From a virus, in the IMG/VR virus record IMGVR_UViG_3300036944_001020, positions 1-61,338 of that record: a stretch of DNA of 61,338 nt. One strand, given 5' to 3'. Of the stretch, positions 26,948 through 36,710 are shown one piece after another. Position numbers and translations under genes: made by a program. The notes below the pieces were generated by a model that saw nothing but the letters and a program-made list of their open reading frames with translations, did no database searches and was not told where the DNA came from. Each line of letters starts with the position of its first letter. Position 1 is the stretch's first letter.

Positions 26948-28897
26948 TTAGACCCATGAATTAAATTCGGAGTAAAACTTACCCAGCAACACAAAATCTC
27001 GACCATATTGTCGATCCGCAGTACTAATCCACCCTTCCGCTGAAAATGTAGTAGTCTGTCCGCCGAGAATATCAATTGTTAATGTTTTTGAAAATGGCGT
27101 AAGAAATCCCCTAGCAGCGAACCCAAAATCAAATAATGAAACATCATCTCTTAATATTCTAAAATTACATAAATCATCCGTATACCACGCTCCAGTTGCA
27201 ATTATATTAACTCGTAAAGTGGCAGTAGAATAATTAGTTAGTTTAAAACTGGCATTTCCATATGATGTATCAGGCGTACTTGCCCCTGTATCAAAATCAT
27301 AGGTTCCCGGAATATATGTACTACGTACCCAATTGCCTTTATTTTCATTGAAATAAAGATAACTATTGACACGGTTAACGAATGATCCAGAAGGTAAAGC
27401 ACTGGCAACGGTAAGGTTATTTTCAATTGTAGTTATTAATTTTAATGCAGTTTGATCCGCTACGGGAGTCAATGCAGTTTTAGCGTCATCAGATAATTTT
27501 GCTGCGGTAATTGCCTTATCTGCTACTTTTATAGTTGATATTGCAGAATCTGCTAATTTTCCAGTTGTTACTGCCAAATCTGCAATTTTTATAGTTCCAA
27601 CTGCTCCGTCTGCAAGTTTTCCATTTGTTACTGCCAAATCTGCTATTTTTGGCGTAGTTACATTTCCTGCTACAATTTTTGCTGTCGTGACACTTGAATC
27701 TGCAATAGTAGTTTCTGTGACTGCTCCGGATGCAATTTTTACCGATGTGACTGCGCCATCTGCAAGTTTTAAGGCTGTAATACTACCATCTGCAAATTTA
27801 GCACCAGTTACTGAACCATCTTGTATTTTGGAAGTAATGACAGAATTTACTGCCATATTTACATTTCCAACCGCAAGTAATGCAAGTTTTTGTCCCGTTA
27901 CTGATAAATCTTGAAGCGCGGCAGTATAGATAGAATCATCTGTTATTGCAGGTGGACTTGGGCGAGTATATAGCAAATTTCCTAAATTTTCAAATTTGTT
28001 ATCTATATACACATATGCATTTGCATTTGATTTATTCAAAGTATTGGCTAACAGAATAACCTTCCCCTCAACCAATCCAGTTGTAGGGGCAACTGATACA
28101 ACTTGCATTGCGGTAGTGCTTGTGGATACATAATTGCCTAAACTTACCCAAGCAGTTCCATTGTGAATATATACTTGGTCATTAAATATGGCTTCTCGCC
28201 CATTAAAATTACCAGTTGATGGTAAAGATGCAACAACATCAATTGCACTAATTCCATTTGCTGCCGGTGTATTATATTTTAAAACTCGCGTCCAGCCGTC
28301 TCCGCGTCTAACGTAAATAGATGTATCAGATGTTCTTAATATTGTTCTACCTTCCCACAAATTATCGGTTGGGAAAACATTAACAACTTCAATTCCAGAT
28401 TGCCCATTTGCAATAATATTATTTTTATATGGAATCCATGTATTATTTAAGCATAGATAAGTTTGATTATCGTCATTAAATAAAACTAAACGACCATCAA
28501 ATAAACCATCTACTGGTAGCGCATCAACTACTGGAAGACTCATCAATCCACTCGCTGCACCAATATTATCTATTTTTGCGTCTACATAAGCATGCCCAGC
28601 AATTTCATCGCCCTTCCAAGTTAACTTAGATGGGGTCATCAACAATGCTTCTTGTCCATTTAATGCAACCCCTATTTGACCATTGCCGGGATGATAGAAT
28701 CCACTATTTTTATCGCCTTGCCAAACAATTCCGGGCAAACTTTTACTATCTGCCACATTTGCAGTAAGTTGACCGCCTTGGTACAATGCTGAAAAATTAT
28801 CATTAACTTTAATGAATGCTTCTCTCAATGTATCACCGGTTCCGTCATTTGCAACGGAACCAATTCCAATTTGAGTAAGATTTGCTGTTTTTGTCAT
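26948..28897 (-). CDS. Tail fibre protein with 10-residue K(I/L)ADGAVT repeats
   Basis: A 649-aa fibre. The N-terminus (NLTQIGIGSVANDGTGDTLREAF) is a motif found at the start of many T4-like phage fibres and attaches to the baseplate. The middle has three to four short domains with a GLFDGRLV/NFNGREA pattern, then about 13 ten-residue repeats of the type KLADGAVTxx (residues about 350-480), expected to form an extended beta-rich shaft, and a C-terminal beta domain that may bind the receptor. It is 11 bp downstream of a small coiled-coil gene. Confidence 0.85.
   Translation of the reverse strand: MTKTANLTQIGIGSVANDGTGDTLREAFIKVNDNFSALYQGGQLTANVADSKSLPGIVWQGDKNSGFYHPGNGQIGVALNGQEALLMTPSKLTWKGDEIAGHAYVDAKIDNIGAASGLMSLPVVDALPVDGLFDGRLVLFNDDNQTYLCLNNTWIPYKNNIIANGQSGIEVVNVFPTDNLWEGRTILRTSDTSIYVRRGDGWTRVLKYNTPAANGISAIDVVASLPSTGNFNGREAIFNDQVYIHNGTAWVSLGNYVSTSTTAMQVVSVAPTTGLVEGKVILLANTLNKSNANAYVYIDNKFENLGNLLYTRPSPPAITDDSIYTAALQDLSVTGQKLALLAVGNVNMAVNSVITSKIQDGSVTGAKFADGSITALKLADGAVTSVKIASGAVTETTIADSSVTTAKIVAGNVTTPKIADLAVTNGKLADGAVGTIKIADLAVTTGKLADSAISTIKVADKAITAAKLSDDAKTALTPVADQTALKLITTIENNLTVASALPSGSFVNRVNSYLYFNENKGNWVRSTYIPGTYDFDTGASTPDTSYGNASFKLTNYSTATLRVNIIATGAWYTDDLCNFRILRDDVSLFDFGFAARGFLTPFSKTLTIDILGGQTTTFSAEGWISTADRQYGRDFVLLGKFYSEFNSWV
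27470..27850 (-). repeat. 30-bp tandem repeats coding the fibre shaft
   Basis: Roughly thirteen degenerate 30-bp units coding 10-residue repeats with K(I/L)AD followed by (G/S/L)AVT. Units differ by several bases each, so this is an old, diverged array. Confidence 0.8.
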
Positions 28898-28909
28898 AGT
28901 TACTATTTT

Positions 28910-29107
28910 TTAGAGTTTTAGACGAGATTTTATTATATTCATCTCTTCTTTAAGTATATTTATATCATTCTGCAAAATGGTTATAGTATCAATAAATTTT
29001 ATTTGCCCCGCCCTTTGAATTTTATACTGCTCCAATTTTTGCTTATCATCTGCAACAATGCAGGCATCTAACTTCACATATTCTGGGGCATCTTCAAATT
29101 TTATCAT
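28910..29107 (-). CDS. Small coiled-coil protein, 65 aa
   Basis: A 65-residue protein with a mostly helical C-terminal half (DTITILQNDINILKEEMNIIK has heptad spacing). Located between two structural genes and 1 bp from its upstream neighbour, it could be a fibre-assembly chaperone or minor component; this is inferred from context only. Confidence 0.65.
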   Translation of the reverse strand: MIKFEDAPEYVKLDACIVADDKQKLEQYKIQRAGQIKFIDTITILQNDINILKEEMNIIKSRLKL

Positions 29108-29108
29108 T

Positions 29109-30017
29109 TTATACTACTGATGTTGCATATAGATTTTTAATTTTTGGAACATATGGAGAATTATATGAATAGAATACAACTTTAATTGCATAGCGGTTGA
29201 AGTTCTTATAAGTCGATGTTATTGTCCCTGTACCGGATGCAGTTGTAGATGTATATGTTAAATCTGGATCTAACAATTCATATGTCTCATTAGAATAATC
29301 GATGCTTGATAATCCATTAAATCTTTTAATTCCACCATTAGAAACTAATTTCATTCTTTTCCATGGAATTGTATTCGGATTGTTAGTATCAGCAGATCCT
29401 AATACTCTGCAAAAAACTTCAATATCTGTTCCAGTTTTTCTATTTACATCCAATTTAACTCTGACACCAGTTGAATCAAAGTCTGGCATCAAATTAACTA
29501 ATTTACTCAAATATCGAGCACGAGCAACTCCCGCTGTAGAAGTTAATTCAGAGTCCGATGTATCTGTTTCGTAAGGATCAACTTGATTTTGGTATAAAAC
29601 TCCAGAGGTTTTCTGGAAGTCAAATATTGGAGTGATATCTTTAGAATTATTTGTCAATGTAACCTGAACCGATACCGATCCCTCAACATTTGCAACTTTT
29701 GTTTCATTTAATACGTATGGAAAATTCGTTAAAATAGAATCAAACGTAGAGGCTTCTCCTGCAATATTCGTATATCTTGCAGTCATTGTTATATCTGTTA
29801 TTCCGGGGATTGTAACAGATGCATTTTTCAATCTAATGTTATCAAACTGAAATCTCGATTGATCTAAACTTAAAAGATCAAATGTAGATGTTCCAGTTTT
29901 AAATATTGATTTTCTCAATATGAAACACAAATCTTCGTTTGTATTTGGCTGTCTACTTGATATATTAGATGGTCTGAATAATGCGCCAGTTGCGCTTGAT
30001 GGTGTATTTGTTGCCAT
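29109..30017 (-). CDS. Virion structural protein, 302 aa
   Basis: Unassigned beta-rich protein in the tail region. It has a Ser/Asn-rich N-terminus and repeated beta-strand segments; a central PFDFQKT...YETDTSDSE region and a C-terminal FNRYAIKVVFYSYNSPYVPKI block resemble peripheral baseplate proteins of marine T4-like phages. No enzymatic motif. Placed between the baseplate block and the fibres, it may connect fibres to the baseplate. Confidence 0.6.
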   Translation of the reverse strand: MATNTPSSATGALFRPSNISSRQPNTNEDLCFILRKSIFKTGTSTFDLLSLDQSRFQFDNIRLKNASVTIPGITDITMTARYTNIAGEASTFDSILTNFPYVLNETKVANVEGSVSVQVTLTNNSKDITPIFDFQKTSGVLYQNQVDPYETDTSDSELTSTAGVARARYLSKLVNLMPDFDSTGVRVKLDVNRKTGTDIEVFCRVLGSADTNNPNTIPWKRMKLVSNGGIKRFNGLSSIDYSNETYELLDPDLTYTSTTASGTGTITSTYKNFNRYAIKVVFYSYNSPYVPKIKNLYATSVV

Positions 30018-30047
30018 TTTATTTTCTTTTTAAATTAATACTTCTTA

Positions 30048-31238
30048 TTAAGCATTATACGAATTTGGTTGAGCGTTTACTCCCAAAAATGTTTGATCTG
30101 CTACAACACTGGTACGGCATTGTGCGTTGTATTCTACAATTGCTTTCAAGTATTCATTATCTATATTTGTTTTAGCTGTTGCCGAATCACCATCCGAATT
30201 CCATGGTCGATTTATACCTATCCCATATTTTTCTATGTGAGCAGTTTGAAAGCGTTGGAATGAGTCATTCCATGTTGGTGGGCGCGTACAAACGTATGTC
30301 GGTGTTCCAACAGTAACATATGACACCTTATCAACATAGGTAACTTCGTCTCTATAAATTATTTCTGCATCAGGTAGTGTATCTGTAAATTTCCTAATAC
30401 CGGCAGTTGATGTATATAATTCATACTTATCAGAATTAGTTCTAACTGAAAATGCATATTGCCCCGGAGCAAAATAAATTGGCGTTCTAAAATTGAATGC
30501 TGTTGCTGGCCCAATTGATGCAAATATTCCAGCATCAGTTTGCAAGTCTGGAACCTTTACTGTGTCTGGATATAAACATACATATGAATTTTTAATATAG
30601 CTATTGGAAATTGGAATTCCCTCTGTGTCGCATGACTGCATTTCTACTGATACTGGCAAAATAGAATCTTTTCTTGCGAAAAATAAATCCAATGATGAAA
30701 TGAATAATCCATTTGGATATTCTTGTGGATTTACGAAAAAGGTCTGAGCCAATAATTCAAATTTATCCTGAGCATATGTATTATCCGGATCAGTATTATT
30801 TGAAGTTGGTGGAAGTGCTACCGAACTCGCAACAACTGATCTCAACTTTTCTGGGGCATCTGTTGATTTTGTGAATCCCTGATCAGTATTAAAAGTTGAA
30901 TTTCCCGTCACATAAAAAGAAGATTCTGCAATAAATCTACTTATAGAAATATTGGTTGGATTGTCCACAAAAGATAATCTTATCTGCCCTGCCTCAAATT
31001 TATATGTTTCCGTATTTGGAATAAGCAACAGTCCAGCAACATATCCACTTTCATCGGTTATTAGCGCATCTCCATATTTTCCGCTATATGGGGATGCGTA
31101 ATCTGACATTGGAATATTATTGATGAATAGATACACTCTAGTAGTAGGAGGCAAATGATCAATTTCCCAAGTTAGTTCGTGTGTCTGCGCATAAACTTTT
31201 ATGTTGTCATTTGGACCGGCATTTATATTAAGTGGCAT
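30048..31238 (-). CDS. Peripheral baseplate / tail structural protein, 396 aa
   Basis: Contains a fibronectin-like start (residues 1-100) and a central LLAQTFFVNPQEYPNGLFISSLDLFFARKD region, a module I associate with large baseplate proteins of T4-like cyanophages, where it often occurs in the same polypeptide as the DUF4815-type domain found in the adjacent 1372-aa gene. Here the modules are in separate genes. Probably part of the outer baseplate. Confidence 0.65.
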   Translation of the reverse strand: MPLNINAGPNDNIKVYAQTHELTWEIDHLPPTTRVYLFINNIPMSDYASPYSGKYGDALITDESGYVAGLLLIPNTETYKFEAGQIRLSFVDNPTNISISRFIAESSFYVTGNSTFNTDQGFTKSTDAPEKLRSVVASSVALPPTSNNTDPDNTYAQDKFELLAQTFFVNPQEYPNGLFISSLDLFFARKDSILPVSVEMQSCDTEGIPISNSYIKNSYVCLYPDTVKVPDLQTDAGIFASIGPATAFNFRTPIYFAPGQYAFSVRTNSDKYELYTSTAGIRKFTDTLPDAEIIYRDEVTYVDKVSYVTVGTPTYVCTRPPTWNDSFQRFQTAHIEKYGIGINRPWNSDGDSATAKTNIDNEYLKAIVEYNAQCRTSVVADQTFLGVNAQPNSYNA

Positions 31239-31264
31239 TTTTTTATCTCGTCGTTAGTTTCATA

Positions 31265-34200
31265 TTATTTATTTGCAATATACCATGCATTTAGAACATC
31301 ACCGCCCAAATCATGGATATATTTAAATATAGTCTGTGCGTCATCGGTAGTAATGATTCCAGAACTTACATCTTTAACCAATTTTCCACCGTCACCGATT
31401 ACACTGGTTGTACCCAAATCATTAACAGTGTATGTTCCATCGCCATCAACTAATAGATTATAAACTGCTTCGTTTTCTACTTCATACATTGAAGCAGGTT
31501 CAATTTGTTCACATAAACCTAGCCATGGATAATTTGCCTCAATTGTAGATTTATTGTAACTACTTAATACACCATTAATTATCAATGGATGATTTAGTGT
31601 CCCAAATGGAATTATGTCATTTCTTGGGCTGTATAATTTTCCAGTATATTCTGAACTAATAACAAATGTAACGGTATTTATACTTGTTTCATCGTTATTA
31701 AAAATTCTATCCCCGACTCTAACATCTGATATATTCTTATATGTTCCATCTTCCAGTTTTACCTGAGTAGTTGAAATAAAACATAAGAATCCAGAAGAAA
31801 ATACGGATGCAATTGCATTTCCTATTCCACTAACAATATTTGTAGCAACTTTTCCAATATCATTGATTAATACTGGGATATCATCAATAATTGGTGTCCA
31901 TCCAGAGTTAGAGCTAGTTGATGCGGTTGGAGATACTGTTGATGCCGCATTCAATGGAACATCAGAGTATGATCCCCATGTGTTTGGAACAATTATTTCT
32001 CCCGCCGGAACCTCAACAGTTTTTGGAACCTCGACGGTTTTTGGAACTACTACAATAATTGGAGCAACTACAATTGCCGCCGGATTTGCCTTTGTGGTTC
32101 CAGTTGCATCTAATTGACTAATGAAAATTTCTTCTCCAACAATTGGCATAGTTATCAAATTATTATTTCGATCAACTCCTGAATTATTGGATAGTTTAAA
32201 TCCGAGAGTTCTAGCATCGACGGATGGATAGCAAGATTGGTCAATAATATCTATTGCTGCCCCGAATCCTGCATCATAAATGTCGCCATAATCTCGCGTT
32301 TTAAAATCATCAATAAAAAATCCAGTTTTGTATAATTCGATTCCCGATGCGTTAAATACTTTATCGTTTAACGCAATAATTTCCAATCCCTGACGTTTTA
32401 TGACATTTTCAATTAAAGAAACACGTTTTTCTATTATGCCAATATCTGACATAGTAAAATTATAAATGTTTATTTGTTCAATGTTAACAAACTGAGCATC
32501 TGATGTAAATGGTGGAATCTGCAAATTATAAATAAGTTGCATATTTTTGTTGGTCTTATTTGGAGGATATTTTGGTATTATTTGCGGAATACCTTTATCT
32601 ACAAAAAATCTTTGACCGCGAGATTCTACACTCGTTTCATTGTTGGTTATGTAAATTCTATCATATCTTGGCAAATAATATGTAATATCGGCTTCAGTTA
32701 AAAATTGAGGATTTGGTCTTATATGTTCTTGTAGAATCATATAAGTTAGACTGGTATTTAATCTAATTGGTCTAAAATCTAAACAATCTCTTAGAATTTT
32801 TGTACTATTGTTTATAGGAGAAGTGAAATTTTTAATATCACTGTAATCTGGATATGAATCCGCAACAATGACCCCAGTTCCCGTGTGAGTGTAATAATTA
32901 AAAGTAACTAATACTCTACCGGGAACAGTGGCAGTCGATCCAAGCCATCTTATTCCACCAAAATCATATATAGTATCTCTTTGACCATCGTCTAAATAGA
33001 ATTGCAATTTACTCAAAGGAGTTAACAATTCCCATATAAGGGTATTTGTTAAACTAGCACCATAACTATTATCGATTGCCCTATACACATTTCCATTTGT
33101 ACTATTTACAACCACATCATTCAACGAATAATCAAGCTGATCGGAATATGCTCCGGTAAAATTATAGGTTTCTAGCTTATAAACGTTATAAAATTTGTTT
33201 ATATCGGAGTAGCTAATTTGATATTGTTTATCGGATAATTGTATATTGGCAACTGCTCCAGTAATACTTGATAATGTTTTTTGGCGAATTTCTGTATCAT
33301 CACAGTCAACTGTTGCATTTATATCTAAGTAACCATTGAAAGTGGTATCCGTCAATCTTATTGTGGCAGTTCTACCTTGATTAGATAATGTGATAGTTGC
33401 TGCCGTATCAAGAGGTACGCGACCAATTGTTGTTGCTCCGCTTGCAGATGTTGCCACAGCGGTAAATAGTTCGCGTATTAATGATTGAGACAATACACCA
33501 TCACCGGAGCCGAATGATTCTGGAGTGTTTAATGTCAATGTAACTACACCGGCACTTGCAATTTTATTAGAAAATGTTTTATTGTATTGCGTAGTTATTC
33601 TATCAACAGTTTTAATGTAGTTTCTTGAAATTGGAAATATTAAACTGTCAGTCTGAGCTTCAAAAGTATTTAATTTTGAATTTGATGTTAATCCGGCTGC
33701 GGCTACATTCGCATAAAATTTTGGAGATGCGTATGTTCCCCCATTGAGAGATAATGAGTTATTTACGGATACCAAAGATTTTGTATCTTCCACCAATAGG
33801 TTATTATTGGTTGAGTCCGGATAAAAGAAATAGCTATATAATCTATATAAAGTTGAGCTACCAGAGCCGCTATCATATTCCATGTGTTTAAAATATAGAT
33901 ACCCGGCTCTAGTAGCAGATGTAGTTGGATTTGTTACCGTATGCGCTTCCAATACCACATTTGCACCCGGAACAGTTTCACTCAACAAACCACCCTTAAT
34001 TGTTGAACCATCTATTAATAAGTAGTTTCCATATGAAACTCCAATATTGAATGCCAATTCAGTATTCGTAGTTAATGCTCTATCAATTGGAATTTCTGTT
34101 GGTGCAATGGTAGAAATTTCATATCCGCCAACATATGCAGAACCTTCTGATAAATTAAATTTTAGAGTTGCGGATGTAGTAGATACTGGAACCGATGAAA

Positions 34201-35383
34201 TTGAAAATGGAGTTACAAGATAATTTCCAGATTCATCATATGTTCTTTTTGCCAATTCTTGTCTTAGACTTGTTGCATCGGGTCTATTTGTAAATACTGT
34301 TCTATTGCCTTTTACGAATCTAACTATTTCAATGAATGTATCATCAACAATTGGTCGATCTGGGCCAACGGCAAAGCTAGTTAATTCTACCATTTCCAAC
34401 ACTAATTTATACTGTAATCTATCTGCACCACGGGCAAAGAAATTAGAACTTCCGATTGCCGGGTCTAGTAAAGATGAGTCTGCATCGCTTGTTACAATAT
34501 TTTCATTAAATCTTAAAACGGCAGATGCAGTTGGATAAGCTGTATATTTTGCTGGGACAATCGATTGAGATTCTGATTTAATAAACGTTTCATTTTTATA
34601 ATATGTTCCAGAATCAACTGTCAATATCAAAGAATTGCATGTACTGCGACGAACAAATCCAAATCTATCATTAATTATCTCAACGGGAATTTGTTCGCTA
34701 AGTTCAACCGAAATGGAACTATTGATTTTAATAACTGAAATATTTTTAGTAATTAAACGATGAGTTATATAATCACCAACTTTAATTCCAGAAATTACTG
34801 AAGAAAATGTAACTTCATTTGAATTCTTTCCAATATCTCCAACATAATATGAGTATATAGAATTAGCTACCAATGCAGTAATATCAGTACTCTTTTTAGC
34901 AAGAGCATCTACTTTATTGGCATAAAATTTTAAAATCTCTCCGTCTGAGAAAAATCCACTATTAGCATACGTGTATTTACCATTTGACAATGAAATTACA
35001 ATTGTTGGTTCATCGCCAATATTTGGATTGTCTGCCTCATATACAAATTTTACTTCGCCTAAAATATCCGATGTTGATCCAACTACCCAAGTATTTAAAA
35101 ATTGGTTTACATCAATTTCTACGCCATTTATCGAGTTCAATAATTTTACAGATCTTACATCTTTATTGATAGATATTGTTGATGTAGATAGCCCGGAAAT
35201 CGATGATCCATCTTTAAATAAGTAACCACCAATTTTACCAATTTGATTTTGTAGAATTGATTGTACCTGCGTTAATTCACGCGCTTGAACAGCATTACCG
35301 GGCTTGAATAAAATTTTATAGAAATTTTTATCTTCGCTAAAATCGTCAAAGTAAGGATTTACGTTTAAATTTGCTGATGCCAT
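31265..35383 (-). CDS. Large baseplate protein (DUF4815-like) with C-terminal Hint domain
   Basis: A 1372-aa protein. The N-terminus (NVNPYFDDFSEDKNFYKILFKPG and AVQARELTQVQSILQNQI) is the signature of the large DUF4815-type structural protein of T4-like cyanophages. After about 900 residues of mixed beta structure comes a low-complexity Val/Pro linker (near residue 1110). From about residue 1199 a Hint (hedgehog/intein) fold begins at Cys: CFISTTQVKLEDG, KNISDVRVGDRIF, the block B TLNH in FGTLNHPLIING and a TYTVND block. The usual C-terminal His-Asn is absent, so cleavage without splicing is more likely than full splicing. Confidence 0.75.
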   Translation of the reverse strand: MASANLNVNPYFDDFSEDKNFYKILFKPGNAVQARELTQVQSILQNQIGKIGGYLFKDGSSISGLSTSTISINKDVRSVKLLNSINGVEIDVNQFLNTWVVGSTSDILGEVKFVYEADNPNIGDEPTIVISLSNGKYTYANSGFFSDGEILKFYANKVDALAKKSTDITALVANSIYSYYVGDIGKNSNEVTFSSVISGIKVGDYITHRLITKNISVIKINSSISVELSEQIPVEIINDRFGFVRRSTCNSLILTVDSGTYYKNETFIKSESQSIVPAKYTAYPTASAVLRFNENIVTSDADSSLLDPAIGSSNFFARGADRLQYKLVLEMVELTSFAVGPDRPIVDDTFIEIVRFVKGNRTVFTNRPDATSLRQELAKRTYDESGNYLVTPFSISSVPVSTTSATLKFNLSEGSAYVGGYEISTIAPTEIPIDRALTTNTELAFNIGVSYGNYLLIDGSTIKGGLLSETVPGANVVLEAHTVTNPTTSATRAGYLYFKHMEYDSGSGSSTLYRLYSYFFYPDSTNNNLLVEDTKSLVSVNNSLSLNGGTYASPKFYANVAAAGLTSNSKLNTFEAQTDSLIFPISRNYIKTVDRITTQYNKTFSNKIASAGVVTLTLNTPESFGSGDGVLSQSLIRELFTAVATSASGATTIGRVPLDTAATITLSNQGRTATIRLTDTTFNGYLDINATVDCDDTEIRQKTLSSITGAVANIQLSDKQYQISYSDINKFYNVYKLETYNFTGAYSDQLDYSLNDVVVNSTNGNVYRAIDNSYGASLTNTLIWELLTPLSKLQFYLDDGQRDTIYDFGGIRWLGSTATVPGRVLVTFNYYTHTGTGVIVADSYPDYSDIKNFTSPINNSTKILRDCLDFRPIRLNTSLTYMILQEHIRPNPQFLTEADITYYLPRYDRIYITNNETSVESRGQRFFVDKGIPQIIPKYPPNKTNKNMQLIYNLQIPPFTSDAQFVNIEQINIYNFTMSDIGIIEKRVSLIENVIKRQGLEIIALNDKVFNASGIELYKTGFFIDDFKTRDYGDIYDAGFGAAIDIIDQSCYPSVDARTLGFKLSNNSGVDRNNNLITMPIVGEEIFISQLDATGTTKANPAAIVVAPIIVVVPKTVEVPKTVEVPAGEIIVPNTWGSYSDVPLNAASTVSPTASTSSNSGWTPIIDDIPVLINDIGKVATNIVSGIGNAIASVFSSGFLCFISTTQVKLEDGTYKNISDVRVGDRIFNNDETSINTVTFVISSEYTGKLYSPRNDIIPFGTLNHPLIINGVLSSYNKSTIEANYPWLGLCEQIEPASMYEVENEAVYNLLVDGDGTYTVNDLGTTSVIGDGGKLVKDVSSGIITTDDAQTIFKYIHDLGGDVLNAWYIANK

Positions 35384-35392
35384 ATTGTTCTC

Positions 35393-36688
35393 TTAAAATT
35401 CTAATACGATGTGAATATTTTCTACTTGATCAATTGATCTTGTTATTGCGGTGCGATTATCAACATAAACTATATCGCCTGTATACTTTTTAATATCCGG
35501 CAAATAAACATTTTTTACTACGCCACTTGCACCGGTTGCCGATGTTGTTATTCTTTCCCCGACAACAAATTTTTTAAAATTATTGTTTAAATCCGTTGTT
35601 TGTATATATCTAATATTCGTATTCCCAGTTCCATCCGAAGATGAATCTATAATATATGCATTTGCAGTAGAAGTATTTCCGGTAAAATATTGATTTTTTG
35701 GAAAACTTGCCCCAACATCTGCTGTTACACTAATAACATAATTTGCATTAGCAGTAGTATTATTAAAATATGAATTATTTAAATCTTTAACATTATCAAT
35801 AATTCCAATAGTTCTATAAGAAACATTTGTTGAAAAATCGGAATTAGATGCTTCTCTAATTAATCTACTATTTATCATCAAATATCTAGCAAATAATTCA
35901 GTTGATGGTTCAAACCCATGACCACCATATGCAGGTATTACTACATTTGCAGTTGCACCACTTCCATCACCTACAATTGTTGCGGTTGCATATCTATAAT
36001 CAACTCCACCATTTGTCACAACAATAGAATCAACTTTACCACTAACTATTCTTGGAATTGCAGATAAATTGCTACCATTACCAGTAATTATTACATTAGT
36101 ATTGGCAGAAGTATATCCTGAACCAGATGTTACAACTCGTATTCTACTAATTTTTCCATCAATTGCAGAATCAACCACATCCGGATTAGATAATACTGGA
36201 ATCCAATTGCTTGTTAAGAATTTCAATTGAGCAGTTGGAGATATGGTGTATAGATATTTCCACATGTAATTATCGGATAATATAAATGGCTCCAATGACT
36301 CTCCACTTGGTTCAATGGCAGAATATGCCCCTTTATTATTATCTAAGCAAATATATACTCCAAAATCTCTATTCATTACATAGAAATTTTTATTTTTTAA
36401 ATCTGGATCTTTATCATCAAATTCTGCAAAGTATGTTCCTATTTTCCAATCTATTCTTGGTATAACTAAGCAAGAATTTTGAGGTAAAATTTTTCTCAAA
36501 CTGATAATTCCATCCCATATTTTAAATTCGCTTTCAGATGAATCCTTGACTACATCTGGGAGAGTTTCATTTGCCCACGGATACGGTCTAGCAATGAACA
36601 CAAATAAATTTGATGTTTCATTTTGTATCGTATTTGAAATTTGTTTTGCGTTGAAAACACTAAATTTTGTTGTTACTATATTTGTCAT
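35393..36688 (-). CDS. gp8: Baseplate wedge protein gp8
   Basis: The start (TTKFSVFNAKQISN), a PWANETLPD block early, NSCLVIPRIDW, and the final RTAITRSIDQVENIHIVLEF match gp8 of T4, whose C-terminus likewise ends in a DQTEEINILFTF-type strand. At 431 aa it is longer than T4 gp8 (334), with an inserted beta-repeat region (GSGYTSANTNVIITGNGSN) in the middle. It lies 9 nt before the large baseplate gene. Confidence 0.85.
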   Translation of the reverse strand: MTNIVTTKFSVFNAKQISNTIQNETSNLFVFIARPYPWANETLPDVVKDSSESEFKIWDGIISLRKILPQNSCLVIPRIDWKIGTYFAEFDDKDPDLKNKNFYVMNRDFGVYICLDNNKGAYSAIEPSGESLEPFILSDNYMWKYLYTISPTAQLKFLTSNWIPVLSNPDVVDSAIDGKISRIRVVTSGSGYTSANTNVIITGNGSNLSAIPRIVSGKVDSIVVTNGGVDYRYATATIVGDGSGATANVVIPAYGGHGFEPSTELFARYLMINSRLIREASNSDFSTNVSYRTIGIIDNVKDLNNSYFNNTTANANYVISVTADVGASFPKNQYFTGNTSTANAYIIDSSSDGTGNTNIRYIQTTDLNNNFKKFVVGERITTSATGASGVVKNVYLPDIKKYTGDIVYVDNRTAITRSIDQVENIHIVLEF

Positions 36689-36710
36689 AGTTATTGTTTT
36701 GCTTTATTTA

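Noticed and set aside
31676-31683. TATAAATA on the minus strand inside the large baseplate gene
   Set aside because: Internal coding sequence more than 400 bp from the next start; likely chance in AT-rich DNA. The same applies to copies inside gp17 near 20746 and in rnh near 60467.
31863-32117. Plus-strand ORF opposite the 1372-aa baseplate gene
   Set aside because: Shadow of the low-complexity Val/Pro/Thr linker; no ribosome-binding site or context.
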